From DATJLY01 sp035532935 (GTDB lineage Bacteria > Pseudomonadota > Alphaproteobacteria > ATCC43930 > CGMCC-115725): a stretch of DNA of 64,000 nt. Below are positions 6,907 through 16,599 of this stretch, one piece after another. Under the pieces are notes generated by a model. That model searched no databases and had not been told where the DNA came from. It saw nothing but the letters and a program-made list of their open reading frames with translations. The stretch is from contig DATKQE010000031.1 of assembly GCA_035532935.1 (NCBI GenBank), forward strand, positions 1 to 64,000, in the 5' to 3' direction. A program made the position numbers and the translations under genes. How positions within the stretch are numbered: position 1 is the first letter of the stretch; every line of letters begins with the position of its first letter.

Positions 6907-9281
6907 CCGCCCCGATCGGCGCGCCGGTGCGCCGAAAGGAGGATTTCCGCTTCCTCACCGGCAAGGGTACCTACACCGACGACATCAATCGGCCGGGCCA
7001 GCTCCATGCCGTGTTCGTGCGCAGCCCCCATGCGCATGCCGAGATCCGCGGCATCGATGCCGCCCGCGCCAAGGCGGCAGCGGGCGTCGTCGCCGTCTAC
7101 ACCAGCGCCGACTTGCAGGCCGCAGGATTGGGCACACTACCCTGCGGCTGGGCCGTGAAATCGAAGGACGGCTCGCCCATGGCCGAGCCGCCGCATCCGG
7201 TCCTGGCGCAGGGCCGCGTCCGCCACGTCGGCGATCCGGTGGCGATCGTGGTGGCGGAAAGCAAAACCATCGCGCAGGAGGCCGCCGAGCTCGTCACGGT
7301 CGACTACAGGGAATTGCCGTCCGTGGTCGCGGTCGAGGAAGCGGTGAAGCCTGGGCAGCCGCTCGTCTATGACGATGTACCGGGCAATATCTGCTACGAC
7401 TGGCACATCGGCGACAAGGCCGCGGTCGATGCCGCCTTCGCCAAGGCGGCGCGCGTCACGCGCCTCGATCTCTTCAACAACCGCCTCATCGCCAATGCGA
7501 TGGAGCCGCGCGCCTATATCGGCGAGTACGATCGCGGCACCGGCGATTACACGCTTTATACGACGAGCCAGAACCCGCACGCGATCCGCCTGCTGATGGG
7601 CACCTTCGTGCTGCATGTGCCCGAGCACAAGCTGCGCGTCATCGCCCCCGACGTGGGCGGCGGGTTCGGCTCCAAGATCTACCACTACGCCGAAGAGGCG
7701 GCGGTGACCTGGGCCGCGGGCCAATTGGGCCGCCCGGTGAAATGGACCGCCGAGCGCTCCGAAAGCTTCGTCTCGGACGCACAGGGGCGCGACCACGCGA
7801 GCCATGCCGAACTGGCGCTCGACGCCAACGGCAAGTTCCTGGCGCTGCGGGTGGCGACGCTCGCCAATCTCGGCGGCTATATCTCGACCTTCGCGCCGGC
7901 CGTGCCGACCTATCTCTACGCGACGCTGCTCGCCGGCACCTACACCACGCCGGCGATCTATGCCGAAGTGAAAGGCGTGTTCACGCACACCGTGCCGGTC
8001 GACGCTTATCGCGGCGCCGGACGGCCCGAGGCGAGCTATCTCATCGAGCGCATCGTCGATCAGGCGGCGCGCGAGACCAAGATCGACCGCGCCGAGATCC
8101 GCCGCCGCAACTTCATCGCTACCGATGCTTATCCCTATCAGACGCCGGTGGCGCTCGCCTATGACAGCGGCGACTATTTCACCACGCTCGACATGGCGCT
8201 CAAGGCCGCCGACTACGCCGGCTTCGAGCCGCGGCGCGAAGCGGCGGCGCGGCAGGGCAAGCTGCGCGGCTTGGGCTTCGCGTCCTATATCGAGGCCTGC
8301 GGCGTCGCGCCTTCGGCGGTCGCCGGGTCGCTCGGTGCGCGCGCCGGGCTCTACGAGGTCGGCCAAGTGCGCGTCAATCCGACCGGCAGCATCACCGTCA
8401 TGACCGGCACGCACAGCCATGGCCAAGGCCACGAAACTACCTTCGCCCAGCTCGTGTCGGAGCGGCTCGGCGTGCCGATCGAGAACATCGAGGTCGTGCA
8501 CGGCGACACCGCCAAGACGCCGTTCGGCATGGGTACCTATGGCTCGCGCTCGCTGCCCGTGGGCGGCTCGGCGCTGGTCAAGGCGCTCGACAAGGTCGTG
8601 AACAAGGGACGCAAGATCGCCGCCCATCAGCTCGAGGCGTCCGAGGCGGACATCGAGTTCAAGGACGGCAAGTTCACCGTCGCCGGCACCGATCGTTCCA
8701 AGACGTTCGGCGAGATCGCGTTTGCGGCCTATGTGCCGCACAACTACCCGCTCGACGTGCTCGAGCCGGGGCTCGACGAGACCGCCTATTACGATCCGAA
8801 GAACTTTACCTTCCCGTCGGGCACCCATGTCTGCGAGGTCGAGATCGACCCCGATACGGGCACCGTGCGGATCGTCAACTTCGCCGCCGCCGACGATTTC
8901 GGGCGCATCATCAATCCGCTCGTCGTCGAAGGCCAGGTGCATGGCGGGCTGGCGCAAGGCATCGGCCAGGCGCTGTGCGAGGAGTGCCGCTACGAGCGCG
9001 ACAGCGGCCAGCTCCTGACCGGCTCCTACATGGACTATTGCATGCCGCGCGCCGACATCCTGCCATCCTTCACGGTGGCGACGCACGGCACCATGTGCAC
9101 GCACAATCCGCTCGGCGTGAAGGGCTGCGGCGAAGCCGGAGCGATCGGCGCACCGGGCGCGGTCATGAACGCCGTACTCGACGCGCTCGCGCCCTTGGGC
9201 GTGAGTCATCTCGATATGCCGGCGACGCCGGAAAAGGTGTGGCGGGCCATCGCCGCGCACCGCACGAAACAAGCCGCGTGA
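6903..9281 (+). CDS. coxL: CO dehydrogenase-type large subunit, form II (molybdopterin cytosine dinucleotide binding)
   Basis: This 792-residue catalytic subunit belongs to the xanthine-oxidase family. The active-site loop at residues 368-374 reads AYRGAGR, the form II signature, rather than the AYXCSFR loop with the Cu-binding Cys of true form I CO dehydrogenase. Further cofactor-binding blocks include VGGGFGSK, GTHSHGQGHETTF and GVKGCGEAGAIGAPGA, the last with the catalytic Glu. The S-L-M gene order is also that of form II operons. Form II enzymes have doubtful or organism-dependent CO activity and may oxidise another small carbon compound or N-heterocycle. It overlaps coxS by 4 bp and is followed by coxM after 26 bp. 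Confidence 0.92.
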
Positions 9282-9307
9282 GATTTAGGGGATCAAGGGA
9301 GCGAACC

Positions 9308-10102
9308 ATGTACAACTTCGAATATCACTCGCCCAAGAGCGTCGCCGATGCGGCGAACCTGATTTCGGGCAAGTCGGAGGGCAAGATCATGGCCGGCGGG
9401 ATGACGCTCATCCCGACCTTGAAGCAGCGTCTGGCCAAGCCGAGCGACGTGATCGATCTGGGCCGCATTCCCGACCTCAAGGGCATCAAGCGCGAGGGCA
9501 ACAACGTCGTGATCGGCGCCATGACGCGCCACTACGACGTCTTCACCTCCGACGTAGTGAAGAGCGCCATCCCGGCGCTCGCCGATCTCGCCGGCCATAT
9601 CGGCGACCCGGCGGTGCGCAACCGCGGCACGATTGGCGGCTCGATCGCCAACAACGATCCGGCGGCCGATTATCCCTCGGCGGTGCTCGCGCTCAACGCG
9701 ACCATCATCACCAACAAGCGCCGCATCGCCGGCGATGCCTTCTTCAAGGGCATGTTCGAGACGGCGCTCGATCCGTCCGAGATCATCACCGCGGTCAGCT
9801 TCCCGATTCCCGAGAAGGCCGCCTATATGAAGTTCCCCAACCCCGCCTCGCGCTACGCGATCGTCGGCGTGTTCGTCGCCAAGACCGGCAACGACGTGCG
9901 GGTGGCGGTGACGGGCGCCGCGCCCAGCGTCTTCCGCCAGAAGGATATGGAAGCGGCGCTGGCGAAGTCGTTCACCGCGGATGCGATCAAGACCATCGTG
10001 CAGAAGCAGGACGGTCTCAACAGCGACATCCACGCCAGCGCCGAGTACCGCGCCCATCTCGTCGGCGTCATGGCGCGCCGCGCGGTCGCGAAAGCGGGAT
10101 AG
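9308..10102 (+). CDS. coxM: CO dehydrogenase-type medium subunit, FAD binding
   Basis: This 264-residue flavoprotein subunit takes electrons from CoxS and reduces the acceptor. It has the two CoxM/xanthine dehydrogenase FAD motifs, IMAGGMTLIP near residue 31 and RNRGTIGGSIANNDPAADYP near residue 106, followed by the CO_deh_flav_C domain. It is slightly short for the family (about 285). Its lower share of very GC-rich codons and many Lys and Asn residues fit a well-expressed protein. It completes the SLM enzyme. Confidence 0.92.
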   Translation: MYNFEYHSPKSVADAANLISGKSEGKIMAGGMTLIPTLKQRLAKPSDVIDLGRIPDLKGIKREGNNVVIGAMTRHYDVFTSDVVKSAIPALADLAGHIGDPAVRNRGTIGGSIANNDPAADYPSAVLALNATIITNKRRIAGDAFFKGMFETALDPSEIITAVSFPIPEKAAYMKFPNPASRYAIVGVFVAKTGNDVRVAVTGAAPSVFRQKDMEAALAKSFTADAIKTIVQKQDGLNSDIHASAEYRAHLVGVMARRAVAKAG

Positions 10103-10204
10103 GAATAGCGTCCGTCTTCCGCTCGACCTGAATCGGCTCCCTCTTCGCCCCGGGGCACGTGGAGAGGGAGAAACCGAGCGCCGATATTGCTTCGGCCCAG
10201 GCTC

Positions 10205-10233
10205 TTGGATCGCGCCGGCGTCTCCGCTACATA
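10205..10233 (+). promoter_or_regulatory. Possible secondary promoter before coxD
   Basis: The 164-bp gap between coxM and coxD contains TTGGAT (10205-10210) and TACATA (10228-10233) with a 17-bp spacer. This could give the maturation genes separate expression. The match is moderate. Confidence 0.3.
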
Positions 10234-10266
10234 GGGGTTGCCCCACCCTTTTCTCCCAAGGCGCTC

Positions 10267-11178
10267 ATGTCCCTTCCCGGCTCGGTCAGCGATACGCTGG
10301 ATCTCCTCAAGCGCGGCAATTACATCGCCGACCGCAGCCTCGCGACGGCGGTCTATCTTGCGCTTTCGCTCGGCCGCCCGCTGTTCCTCGAGGGCGAGGC
10401 CGGGGTCGGCAAGACCGAGATCGCCAAGGTTCTCGCCGAGACGCTGGGCCGGCGGCTCATCCGCCTGCAATGCTACGAGGGGCTCGACGTCACCTCGGCG
10501 GTCTATGAGTGGAACTACCCGCGCCAGATGATCGAGATCCGCCTCGCCGAAAGCGGAACCGAGGCGCGCGACACGCTCGAGGAGGAGATTTTCACCGACC
10601 GCTTCCTCATCAAGCGGCCGCTCCTCCAGGCGCTCGAGCCCGCCATCGACGGGCCGCCCGTGCTCCTGATCGACGAGCTCGACCGCACCGACGAGCCGTT
10701 CGAGGCCTATCTGCTCGAGGTCCTGTCCGATTTCCAGATCACCATCCCCGAGACCGGCACGATCCGGGCGGAGCATCCGCCGATCGTCGTCATCACCTCG
10801 AACCGGACGCGCGAGATTCACGATGCTCTGAAGCGGCGCTGTTTTTATTACTGGATCGACTATCCCACCGCCGCGCGCGAGCTCGAGATCCTCCGCGTCA
10901 AGGCGCCGGGCGCAGCGGCGGCGCTGAGCCGCGAGGTCGTCGCCTTCGTGCAGAAGCTGCGCGCGAACCACGACCTGTTCAAGCTCCCGGGCGTCGCCGA
11001 GACCATCGACTGGGCGCACGCGCTGACGCAGCTCGACGTGCTGGCGCTGACGCCGGAGGCGATCAACGACACCTTGGGCGTGCTGCTGAAATATCAGGAC
11101 GACATCGCCAAGATCCAGGGCAGCGAGGCCGAACGCCTGCTGAGCCAGGTGAAGGCGGAACTCGCCGCATCCGGCTGA
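10267..11178 (+). CDS. coxD: MoxR-type AAA+ ATPase, CO dehydrogenase maturation (CoxD)
   Basis: This 303-residue AAA+ ATPase has Walker A GEAGVGKTE (near residue 44), Walker B PPVLLIDELDRTDEPFEA and a TSNRTREIHDAL sensor region. CoxD-type MoxR ATPases act as chaperones that, with the VWA protein CoxE, install sulfur and copper in the CODH active site. Here the partner enzyme is form II, so the exact chemistry is uncertain. Upstream in-frame starts exist, but family homology begins at MSLPGSV. The TGA overlaps the next ATG. Confidence 0.9.
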   Translation: MSLPGSVSDTLDLLKRGNYIADRSLATAVYLALSLGRPLFLEGEAGVGKTEIAKVLAETLGRRLIRLQCYEGLDVTSAVYEWNYPRQMIEIRLAESGTEARDTLEEEIFTDRFLIKRPLLQALEPAIDGPPVLLIDELDRTDEPFEAYLLEVLSDFQITIPETGTIRAEHPPIVVITSNRTREIHDALKRRCFYYWIDYPTAARELEILRVKAPGAAAALSREVVAFVQKLRANHDLFKLPGVAETIDWAHALTQLDVLALTPEAINDTLGVLLKYQDDIAKIQGSEAERLLSQVKAELAASG

Positions 11179-12410
11179 TGGAAGGCGCCCAAACCCCGGC
11201 GGCGGCCGGCGGGGACGGCGGCCGCCTGCTCGAGAACGTCATGTATTTCGCGCGCACGCTGCGCGCGGCGGGTCTGCCCATCGGACCGGGCAAGGTGCTC
11301 GCCGCGGTCGAGGCCTTGCGCGCCGTCGGGATCGAGAGCCGCAGCGATTTCTACTGGACGCTGCATGCCGTCTTCGTCAATCGCCGCGACCAGCGGGAGC
11401 TGTTCGACCAGGCGTTCCACATCTTCTGGCGCAATCCCAAGCTGCTCGAACGCATGCTCGGGATGATGCTGCCCGAGGTGGTGCTGCCCGACCAGCAGAA
11501 GGGCGAGGAAATGAGCCGGCGTCTCGCCGAGGCGCTGAAGAAGCCGGGCGAGGGCGAGGGCGATAAACCGCCGGAAGAGGAAATCGAGCTCGACGCGGCG
11601 ATGACCTTCTCGGAGCGCGAAGTGCTGCGCACCATGGATTTCGAGAAGATGTCGGCCGCCGAGATCGAGACCGCCAAGACCGCCATCCGGCGCATGACGC
11701 TGCCCTTGGCCGATGTCCGGACCCGCCGCTTCGCGCCCAATCCGCACGGCTCGCGCACCGACATGCGCGCGAGCTTCCGCGCCCAGCTCCGGTCCGGCGG
11801 CTTCATGGCGTTGAAACGCAAGAGCCAACGCCGCCGCCCGCCGCCGCTCGTCATCATCTGCGACATCTCGGGCTCGATGAGCCGCTACAGCCGGATCTTC
11901 CTGCATTTCATGCACGCCGTCACTAACGACCGCGACCGCGTCCATACCTTCCTCTTCGGCACGCGCCTCACCAACATCACGCGGTTCCTGCGCTACCGTG
12001 ACATCGACATCGCGCTCGACAAGGTGGCGGGCGTGGTCGAGGATTGGTCGGGCGGCACGCGCATCGGCGAGACGCTCGGCGAGTTCAACCGCCACTGGTC
12101 GCGCCGCGTGCTCGGCCAGGGGGCGATCGTGCTCCTCATCACCGACGGGCTCGACCGCGACGCCGGCATCGGCATCGGCGCCGAGATGGACCGGCTGCAC
12201 AAATCCTGCCGCCGACTGATTTGGCTCAATCCCCTGTTGCGTTATGAGGGGTTCGCACCAAAATCATTGGGTATGAGGGCCATTTTGCCGCATGTCGACG
12301 AGTTCAAGCCGATCCACAATCTGGAGAGCCTGAGCGAACTCGTGGCGGCGCTGAGCCGGCCGGGTCCCCGCCGCCTCGAGGCGGCTGCGGCTTGGCGGGA
12401 AACGGGGTGA
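11178..12410 (+). CDS. coxE: VWA-domain protein CoxE
   Basis: This 410-residue protein has a C-terminal von Willebrand A domain of the CoxE type. The metal-ion-dependent adhesion site is visible as CDISGSMSRYSR, with the second and third loops in WSGGTRIGE and LITDGLDRD. The N-terminal half is helical and acidic (KPPEEEIELDAAMTF). MoxR and VWA proteins work as pairs in metalloenzyme maturation, and the 1-bp overlap of stop and start with coxD fits co-translation. Length and order match CoxE in carboxidotrophs. Confidence 0.9.
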   Translation: MEGAQTPAAAGGDGGRLLENVMYFARTLRAAGLPIGPGKVLAAVEALRAVGIESRSDFYWTLHAVFVNRRDQRELFDQAFHIFWRNPKLLERMLGMMLPEVVLPDQQKGEEMSRRLAEALKKPGEGEGDKPPEEEIELDAAMTFSEREVLRTMDFEKMSAAEIETAKTAIRRMTLPLADVRTRRFAPNPHGSRTDMRASFRAQLRSGGFMALKRKSQRRRPPPLVIICDISGSMSRYSRIFLHFMHAVTNDRDRVHTFLFGTRLTNITRFLRYRDIDIALDKVAGVVEDWSGGTRIGETLGEFNRHWSRRVLGQGAIVLLITDGLDRDAGIGIGAEMDRLHKSCRRLIWLNPLLRYEGFAPKSLGMRAILPHVDEFKPIHNLESLSELVAALSRPGPRRLEAAAAWRETG

Positions 12411-12413
12411 ATC

Positions 12414-12734
12414 ATGGAAGACAACGACGTAATCCTCGAAAAAGCGGCCGACTGGCGCGGCGCCGGCAAAGGTGTGGCGCTGGCGACGGTGGTGAGCACC
12501 TGGGGCTCGTCGCCGCGGCCGGCGGGCGCCAAGCTGGTGGTCGATCAGGACAGCAATTTCCTCGGTTCGGTCTCCGGCGGCTGCGTCGAGGGCGCGGTGA
12601 TCGAAGAAGCGCTGAAGACCATCAAGGACGGCGAGCCGCGGCTCTTGAGCTTCGGCGTCAGCAACGAACAGGCCTGGGAAGTGGGGCTTGCCTGCGGCGG
12701 CAAGATCCAGGTTTTCGTCGAGCGCGTGGAATGA
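12414..12734 (+). CDS. XdhC/CoxI N-terminal domain protein
   Basis: This 106-residue protein consists only of the XdhC_CoxI domain: ALATVVSTWGSSPRPAGAKLV and the hallmark GSVSGGCVEGAVIEEA, ending in ACGGKIQVFVE. XdhC proteins bind Mo cofactor and help its sulfuration and insertion into xanthine-oxidase-family enzymes. In most XdhC proteins this domain is fused to a Rossmann domain; here that domain is encoded by the next gene, overlapping by 4 bp, so the two chains probably form one functional unit. It begins 3 bp after coxE. Confidence 0.88.
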   Translation: MEDNDVILEKAADWRGAGKGVALATVVSTWGSSPRPAGAKLVVDQDSNFLGSVSGGCVEGAVIEEALKTIKDGEPRLLSFGVSNEQAWEVGLACGGKIQVFVERVE

Positions 12735-13444
12735 AGATCGCGCTCCTGCAACGCGCCCTTGCCGCGAGCCGAGAGGGCCGCAGCGTGGCGCTCCTGACCA
12801 ACCTCAAGTCCGGACGCCAGAGCTTCTTCGAGAACGCCGCCACAACCGGCGAACTCGAGCTCGACGACGTGCTGCGCGAGGGCGTTCGCCGCGCCCTTGT
12901 CGAGGACCGCAGCGCCACGGTCGAGACCGCGGCAGGACCGGTCTTCATCGAGGCCTTCAACCCGCGCCTGCGCACGATCCTCGTCGGCGCCGTCCACATC
13001 GCCCAGCCGCTCGCGCGCATGGCGGCGCTGACGGGATATCTCGTCACCGTCGTCGACCCGCGCACGGCATTCGCGAGCGAGGAGCGCTTTCCCGGGGTCG
13101 AGATCTCGACCGACTGGCCGGATGAGGCGCTCGAGCGGCTGAAGCCCAACCGCCGCACCGCGGTCGTCACCCTGACCCACGATCCCAAGCTCGACGATCC
13201 GGCGCTGGCGGCGGCGCTGCGCTCGGAGGCGCTCTATATCGGCGCCTTGGGTTCGACCCGCACCCACGCCGCCCGGCTCAAGCGGCTCGGCGAACTGGGC
13301 TTCGGCGAGAGCGACTTCGCCCGCATCCATGGCCCCGTGGGCCTCAATATCGGCGCCGTCTCGCCGGCCGAGATCGCGGTCTCGATCCTGGCGCAGATGA
13401 CGCTGGTGCTGCGCGGCGAGCGGCGCGGCAGGGCAGCGGCGTGA
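12731..13444 (+). CDS. XdhC Rossmann-domain protein (CoxF-like)
   Basis: This 237-residue protein has a short N-terminal region (LLTNLKSGRQSFFE, FIEAFNPRLRTILVGAVHIA) followed by the XdhC_C Rossmann fold. The C-terminal block YIGALGSTRTHAARLKRL...IHGPVGLNIGAVSPAEIAVSI is highly characteristic of XdhC. It supplies the second half of the Mo-cofactor insertase whose first half is the preceding gene. It overlaps both neighbours by 4 bp (ATGA and GTGA), indicating tight translational coupling. Confidence 0.88.
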   Translation: MKIALLQRALAASREGRSVALLTNLKSGRQSFFENAATTGELELDDVLREGVRRALVEDRSATVETAAGPVFIEAFNPRLRTILVGAVHIAQPLARMAALTGYLVTVVDPRTAFASEERFPGVEISTDWPDEALERLKPNRRTAVVTLTHDPKLDDPALAAALRSEALYIGALGSTRTHAARLKRLGELGFGESDFARIHGPVGLNIGAVSPAEIAVSILAQMTLVLRGERRGRAAA

Positions 13445-15093
13445 GATTCGGGGAAACGCCGCTCGACGAGGCAGCGGGCGCGATTCTCGCCCACAGTCTC
13501 AAGATCGGCGACCGCACCTTCAAGAAAGGCCGCCAGCTGAGCGCGGAGGATGCGGCTGCGCTCGCCGCTTCGGGTCGGACCAGCGTTGTGACGGCACGGC
13601 TCGACCCGGGCGATGTCGGCGAGGACGAAGCCGCCGCTGCCGTCGCTGCCGGCCTCGCCGGCCCTCACGTCGCATCCGGCCGGGCGTTTACGGGCCGAGT
13701 GAATTTCCTTGCCGACACCGCCGGGCTCTGCGTCGTCGATCGCGACGCGGTCGAGCGCTTCAATCTCGTCGACGAGACCATCACGCTGGCAACGCTGCCG
13801 CCCGACGCGGTGGTCGCCGCCAAGGAAATGGTGGCGACGGTCAAGATCATCCCGTTCGCCGTCCGCCAGGACGCGGTCGCCGCCTGCGTCGCGCTCGCCG
13901 GCGCGGCCGCGCCGATCTTTCGCGTCGCGCCGTTCCGCGCGCATCGTGCCGTACTGATCCAGACGCGGCTCGCCGGGATCAAGGAGAGCATCCTCGACAA
14001 GACCGTCGAGACGACACGCGCGCGCCTCGCCGCGCTCGGCAGCACCCTTATCGACGAGCGGCGCGTCGCGCACGAGGTCGCGGCGCTCGCACCGGAAGTC
14101 CAAGCCGCGCTTGACGCCCACGCCGACCTGGTGCTGGTTGCCGGCGCCTCGGCGATCCTCGATCGGCGCGACGTCATCCCCGGCGCGGTCGTCGCCTGCA
14201 ACGGCGAAATCGAACATTTCGGCATGCCGGTCGATCCCGGCAATCTCATGCTGATGGCGCGCGTCGGCCCTGTGCCGGTGCTGGGCCTCCCGGGCTGCGC
14301 CCGCTCGCCGCGCGTTAACGGCTTCGACTGGGTGCTGCGTCGGGTGCTGGCCGATCTCCCGGTCGATGCGACGGCCCTGGCGCGGATGGGCGTCGGCGGG
14401 CTTCTCGGCGAAATCCCCACCCGTCCCCTGCCCCGCGCCCAGGCGACCGAGGAACGCGAACCGGCGGGACCGGCGCCGCCGCACGCGCCGCGTATCGCTG
14501 CCCTGGTGCTGGCCGCCGGCCAGTCGCGCCGCATGGGGACGGTCAACAAGCTCCTGATCGGCGTCGACGGCATGCCGATGGTGCGGCATGTCGTCGCGGC
14601 GGTCCGGGCGGCGCATCTCGCCCCCGTCATCGTCGTCACCGGTCACGAGCGTGAACGGGTCCAGGCCGCGCTGCGCGACCTGCCGGTGGCGTTCGTGGAC
14701 AACCCGGATTTCGCCGAGGGCCTGTCGTCCTCGCTCAAGGCCGGACTGGCCGCGCTGCCCGCCGACACCGACGGCGTGCTGGTCTGCCTCGGCGACATGC
14801 CGCGTGTCGCCGCGGCCGATATCGAGCGCCTGGTAGCGGCGTTCAATCCGGTCGAAGGCCGCGCCATCATCGTCCCGACGCGCAATGGCAAACGCGGCAA
14901 TCCGGTGCTCTGGGCCAAGCGGTTCTTCCCCGAGATGCGACACGTTGCCGGCGATGTCGGCGCGCGCCACCTGATCGGCGCCTCGCCCGAAGCGGTGGCC
15001 GAGGTCGAGATGAGCAGCGACGGCGTGCTCACCGACATCGATACGCCACAAGCGCTCGCGCGCCTCGCCGCCACCGCGCGGATCGAGGTGTAG
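13441..15093 (+). CDS. Molybdopterin-binding / molybdenum cofactor cytidylyltransferase fusion
   Basis: This 550-residue protein joins two domains. Residues about 1-340 form a MoeA/MogA-like molybdopterin-binding domain (ESILDKTVETTRARL, VLVAGASAILDRRDVIP, VLGLPGCARSPRVNGFDWVL). Residues about 350-550 form a MobA-like NTP transferase with LVLAAGQSRRMGTVNKLL and CLGDMPRV. The second domain matches MocA, which makes the cytosine dinucleotide form of the Mo cofactor used by CoxL, so the gene closes the maturation set. The start is GTG, overlapping the previous stop. Such fusions are known in cox clusters of alphaproteobacteria. Confidence 0.88.
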   Translation: MRFGETPLDEAAGAILAHSLKIGDRTFKKGRQLSAEDAAALAASGRTSVVTARLDPGDVGEDEAAAAVAAGLAGPHVASGRAFTGRVNFLADTAGLCVVDRDAVERFNLVDETITLATLPPDAVVAAKEMVATVKIIPFAVRQDAVAACVALAGAAAPIFRVAPFRAHRAVLIQTRLAGIKESILDKTVETTRARLAALGSTLIDERRVAHEVAALAPEVQAALDAHADLVLVAGASAILDRRDVIPGAVVACNGEIEHFGMPVDPGNLMLMARVGPVPVLGLPGCARSPRVNGFDWVLRRVLADLPVDATALARMGVGGLLGEIPTRPLPRAQATEEREPAGPAPPHAPRIAALVLAAGQSRRMGTVNKLLIGVDGMPMVRHVVAAVRAAHLAPVIVVTGHERERVQAALRDLPVAFVDNPDFAEGLSSSLKAGLAALPADTDGVLVCLGDMPRVAAADIERLVAAFNPVEGRAIIVPTRNGKRGNPVLWAKRFFPEMRHVAGDVGARHLIGASPEAVAEVEMSSDGVLTDIDTPQALARLAATARIEV

Positions 15094-15156
15094 CGGAATA
15101 TTCCCGGGTCCCGTCCGTTATGTCCCCGAACCGCAAGGTTGTGAGGGGCAAGCGCA

Positions 15157-15291
15157 ATGAGCACCGTGGTCGGAACGGCTATCCTCGCCAGTACGCTCTT
15201 TGGAGTCCTTATCGGCCAGATCACCGCCGGCGCCGAGGTCGCAGGCGTCGTCATCGGCTCGATCGTCCTGATGACCATGCGCGGCGCCTGA
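15157..15291 (+). CDS. Tiny hydrophobic membrane protein, 44 residues
   Basis: The sequence starts MSTVVGTAILAS and ends VLMTMRGA. It is almost wholly hydrophobic with a Gly-rich central turn (GQITAGAEVAG), giving two short membrane segments, reminiscent of small transglycosylase-associated (GlsB/YeaQ-like) proteins but too short to assign. A clear GAGGGGC Shine-Dalgarno lies 7 nt before the ATG. It follows the Mo-cofactor gene by 63 bp on the same strand and may be the last gene of that operon. Confidence 0.55.
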   Translation: MSTVVGTAILASTLFGVLIGQITAGAEVAGVVIGSIVLMTMRGA

Positions 15292-15397
15292 CCGCGGTCT
15301 CGTCAGGGCCGCACGCGACCTTAATTTATCGTTTTAGAATCATATGCCTACCGAACTAACTTTCGGCACGAGCTGAGATGTTCGGCGCCCCAACCGC

Positions 15398-16090
15398 TCA
15401 GACGGGATAGCCCTTGGCCTTTCCTGCCAACCCGTCGAACAGCGCGAGCATACGGCCGCGCCATTCATTGATCGGATCATCCTCGGCCAGCAGCTTGAAG
15501 TCGCTGATGGCGCGCGCCCATTGGAAGGCGCCGAAGACGATGTAATCGGCGAAAAGCGGGCTCTCGCCGCCGAGGAAATTCTGCGTCCGCAGGGTGAGGC
15601 GCAACGGCGCCAGCGAGTCGCGGAAGGCCGGAAGCCGCGCCTCGCGGTCGGCGACCACCGCCTCGAGCGTGGCGCCAAAGCGCTCCTCCCGGCTCTTGCG
15701 GAAATAGTCGCGGTCCTTTTCGTGACAATGGCGCAGGATGTCGAGCACCACGAGGCGGACCAGGCCGCCATGCAGCACGGTATCGGTCCAATGAGCATGG
15801 AAGCGCGACAGGGCTCGCCCCGCCGCTCCGCCGAACAGCGACGGATGGTCGGGATAGCGGTCCTCGATATCGTTGGCGATGGTCCAGGAATCCCACACCC
15901 AGCGCTCGCCGTCGACCAGCGCCGGCACCCGGCCCTGGCCGGTCGGGGCCAACCTGTCCTTCTCGGTGAAGCGCCAGGGGACGGTCTTGACCTCCAGACC
16001 CTTATGCGCGAGCGCCATGCGGACGCGCCAGCAGAACGGGCTGAACCGTCGGTCCGGCTCGGCGCCGGCGAGGTCATAGAGCGTGAGCAT
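15398..16090 (-). CDS. Glutathione S-transferase family protein
   Basis: This 230-residue protein has an N-terminal thioredoxin-like GST domain beginning LTLYDLAGAEPDRRFSPFCWRV, followed by GRVPALVDGERWVWDSWTIANDI with the cis-Pro and the glutathione-binding Ser/Thr region. An all-helical C-terminal domain completes it. The SPFCWRVRMALAHKGL motif resembles the beta-etherase/LigE-like branch, but the substrate is unknown. It begins 3 bp after the CopD-like gene, so the two are co-transcribed. Confidence 0.85.
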   Translation of the reverse strand: MLTLYDLAGAEPDRRFSPFCWRVRMALAHKGLEVKTVPWRFTEKDRLAPTGQGRVPALVDGERWVWDSWTIANDIEDRYPDHPSLFGGAAGRALSRFHAHWTDTVLHGGLVRLVVLDILRHCHEKDRDYFRKSREERFGATLEAVVADREARLPAFRDSLAPLRLTLRTQNFLGGESPLFADYIVFGAFQWARAISDFKLLAEDDPINEWRGRMLALFDGLAGKAKGYPV

Positions 16091-16093
16091 AGC

Positions 16094-16549
16094 TCAACCC
16101 CAATAGGGCCCGCTCGCGCCCACGACAACGACGATGAGGCCGAGCACGAGGTTGAACAGGACGATGCGGCGGATCTGCGAGAGCTGCGCTGCGGCGGTGG
16201 GATAGTCGCTGGCATCGACGGCGCGCTTGAACCGCCGCCACGGCGCGAAAAAAAGATGGAAGAAGGCAAGCATCATGATGATGCCCAGCCCCTGCATGAT
16301 CTGCACGGAGATCGGCGCCTTGGCGAAGCCTCCGAGTTGCGGCAGCATCACGCCATAGCCGCTCGCCAGCAGCACGGCGATGGACGCCCAGACCCAGGGA
16401 AAGAAATTGCCGAGCACGCGGCGGAACAACGGCAGCCGGATCGCTGGCTCGAGCGAAGCCGCCGCCGGACGCAGCATGACATGGGCAAAAAACATCCCGC
16501 CCACCCAGATGACGGCGGCAAGAACGTGGAAGACGATGGCGATTATCAT
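16094..16549 (-). CDS. CopD-family-like integral membrane protein
   Basis: This 151-residue protein has four predicted membrane helices: residues about 1-24, 50-72, 84-104 and 128-147. HVLAAVIWVGGMFFAHVML in helix 1 and the histidine in AFFHLFFAPWRRFK are typical of the CopD-like/DUF family of small heme or copper membrane proteins. The exact role is unknown. It precedes the GST gene by 3 bp. Confidence 0.75.
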   Translation of the reverse strand: MIIAIVFHVLAAVIWVGGMFFAHVMLRPAAASLEPAIRLPLFRRVLGNFFPWVWASIAVLLASGYGVMLPQLGGFAKAPISVQIMQGLGIIMMLAFFHLFFAPWRRFKRAVDASDYPTAAAQLSQIRRIVLFNLVLGLIVVVVGASGPYWG

Positions 16550-16599
16550 GGACGCAGCTTACTCCGCGTCAGTGGCATCGCAAATCCTGTCGTGCGGCG

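Noticed and set aside
7137..9272. 711-codon open frame on the minus strand
   Set aside because: Antisense to coxL; composition typical of the mirror of a GC-rich gene.
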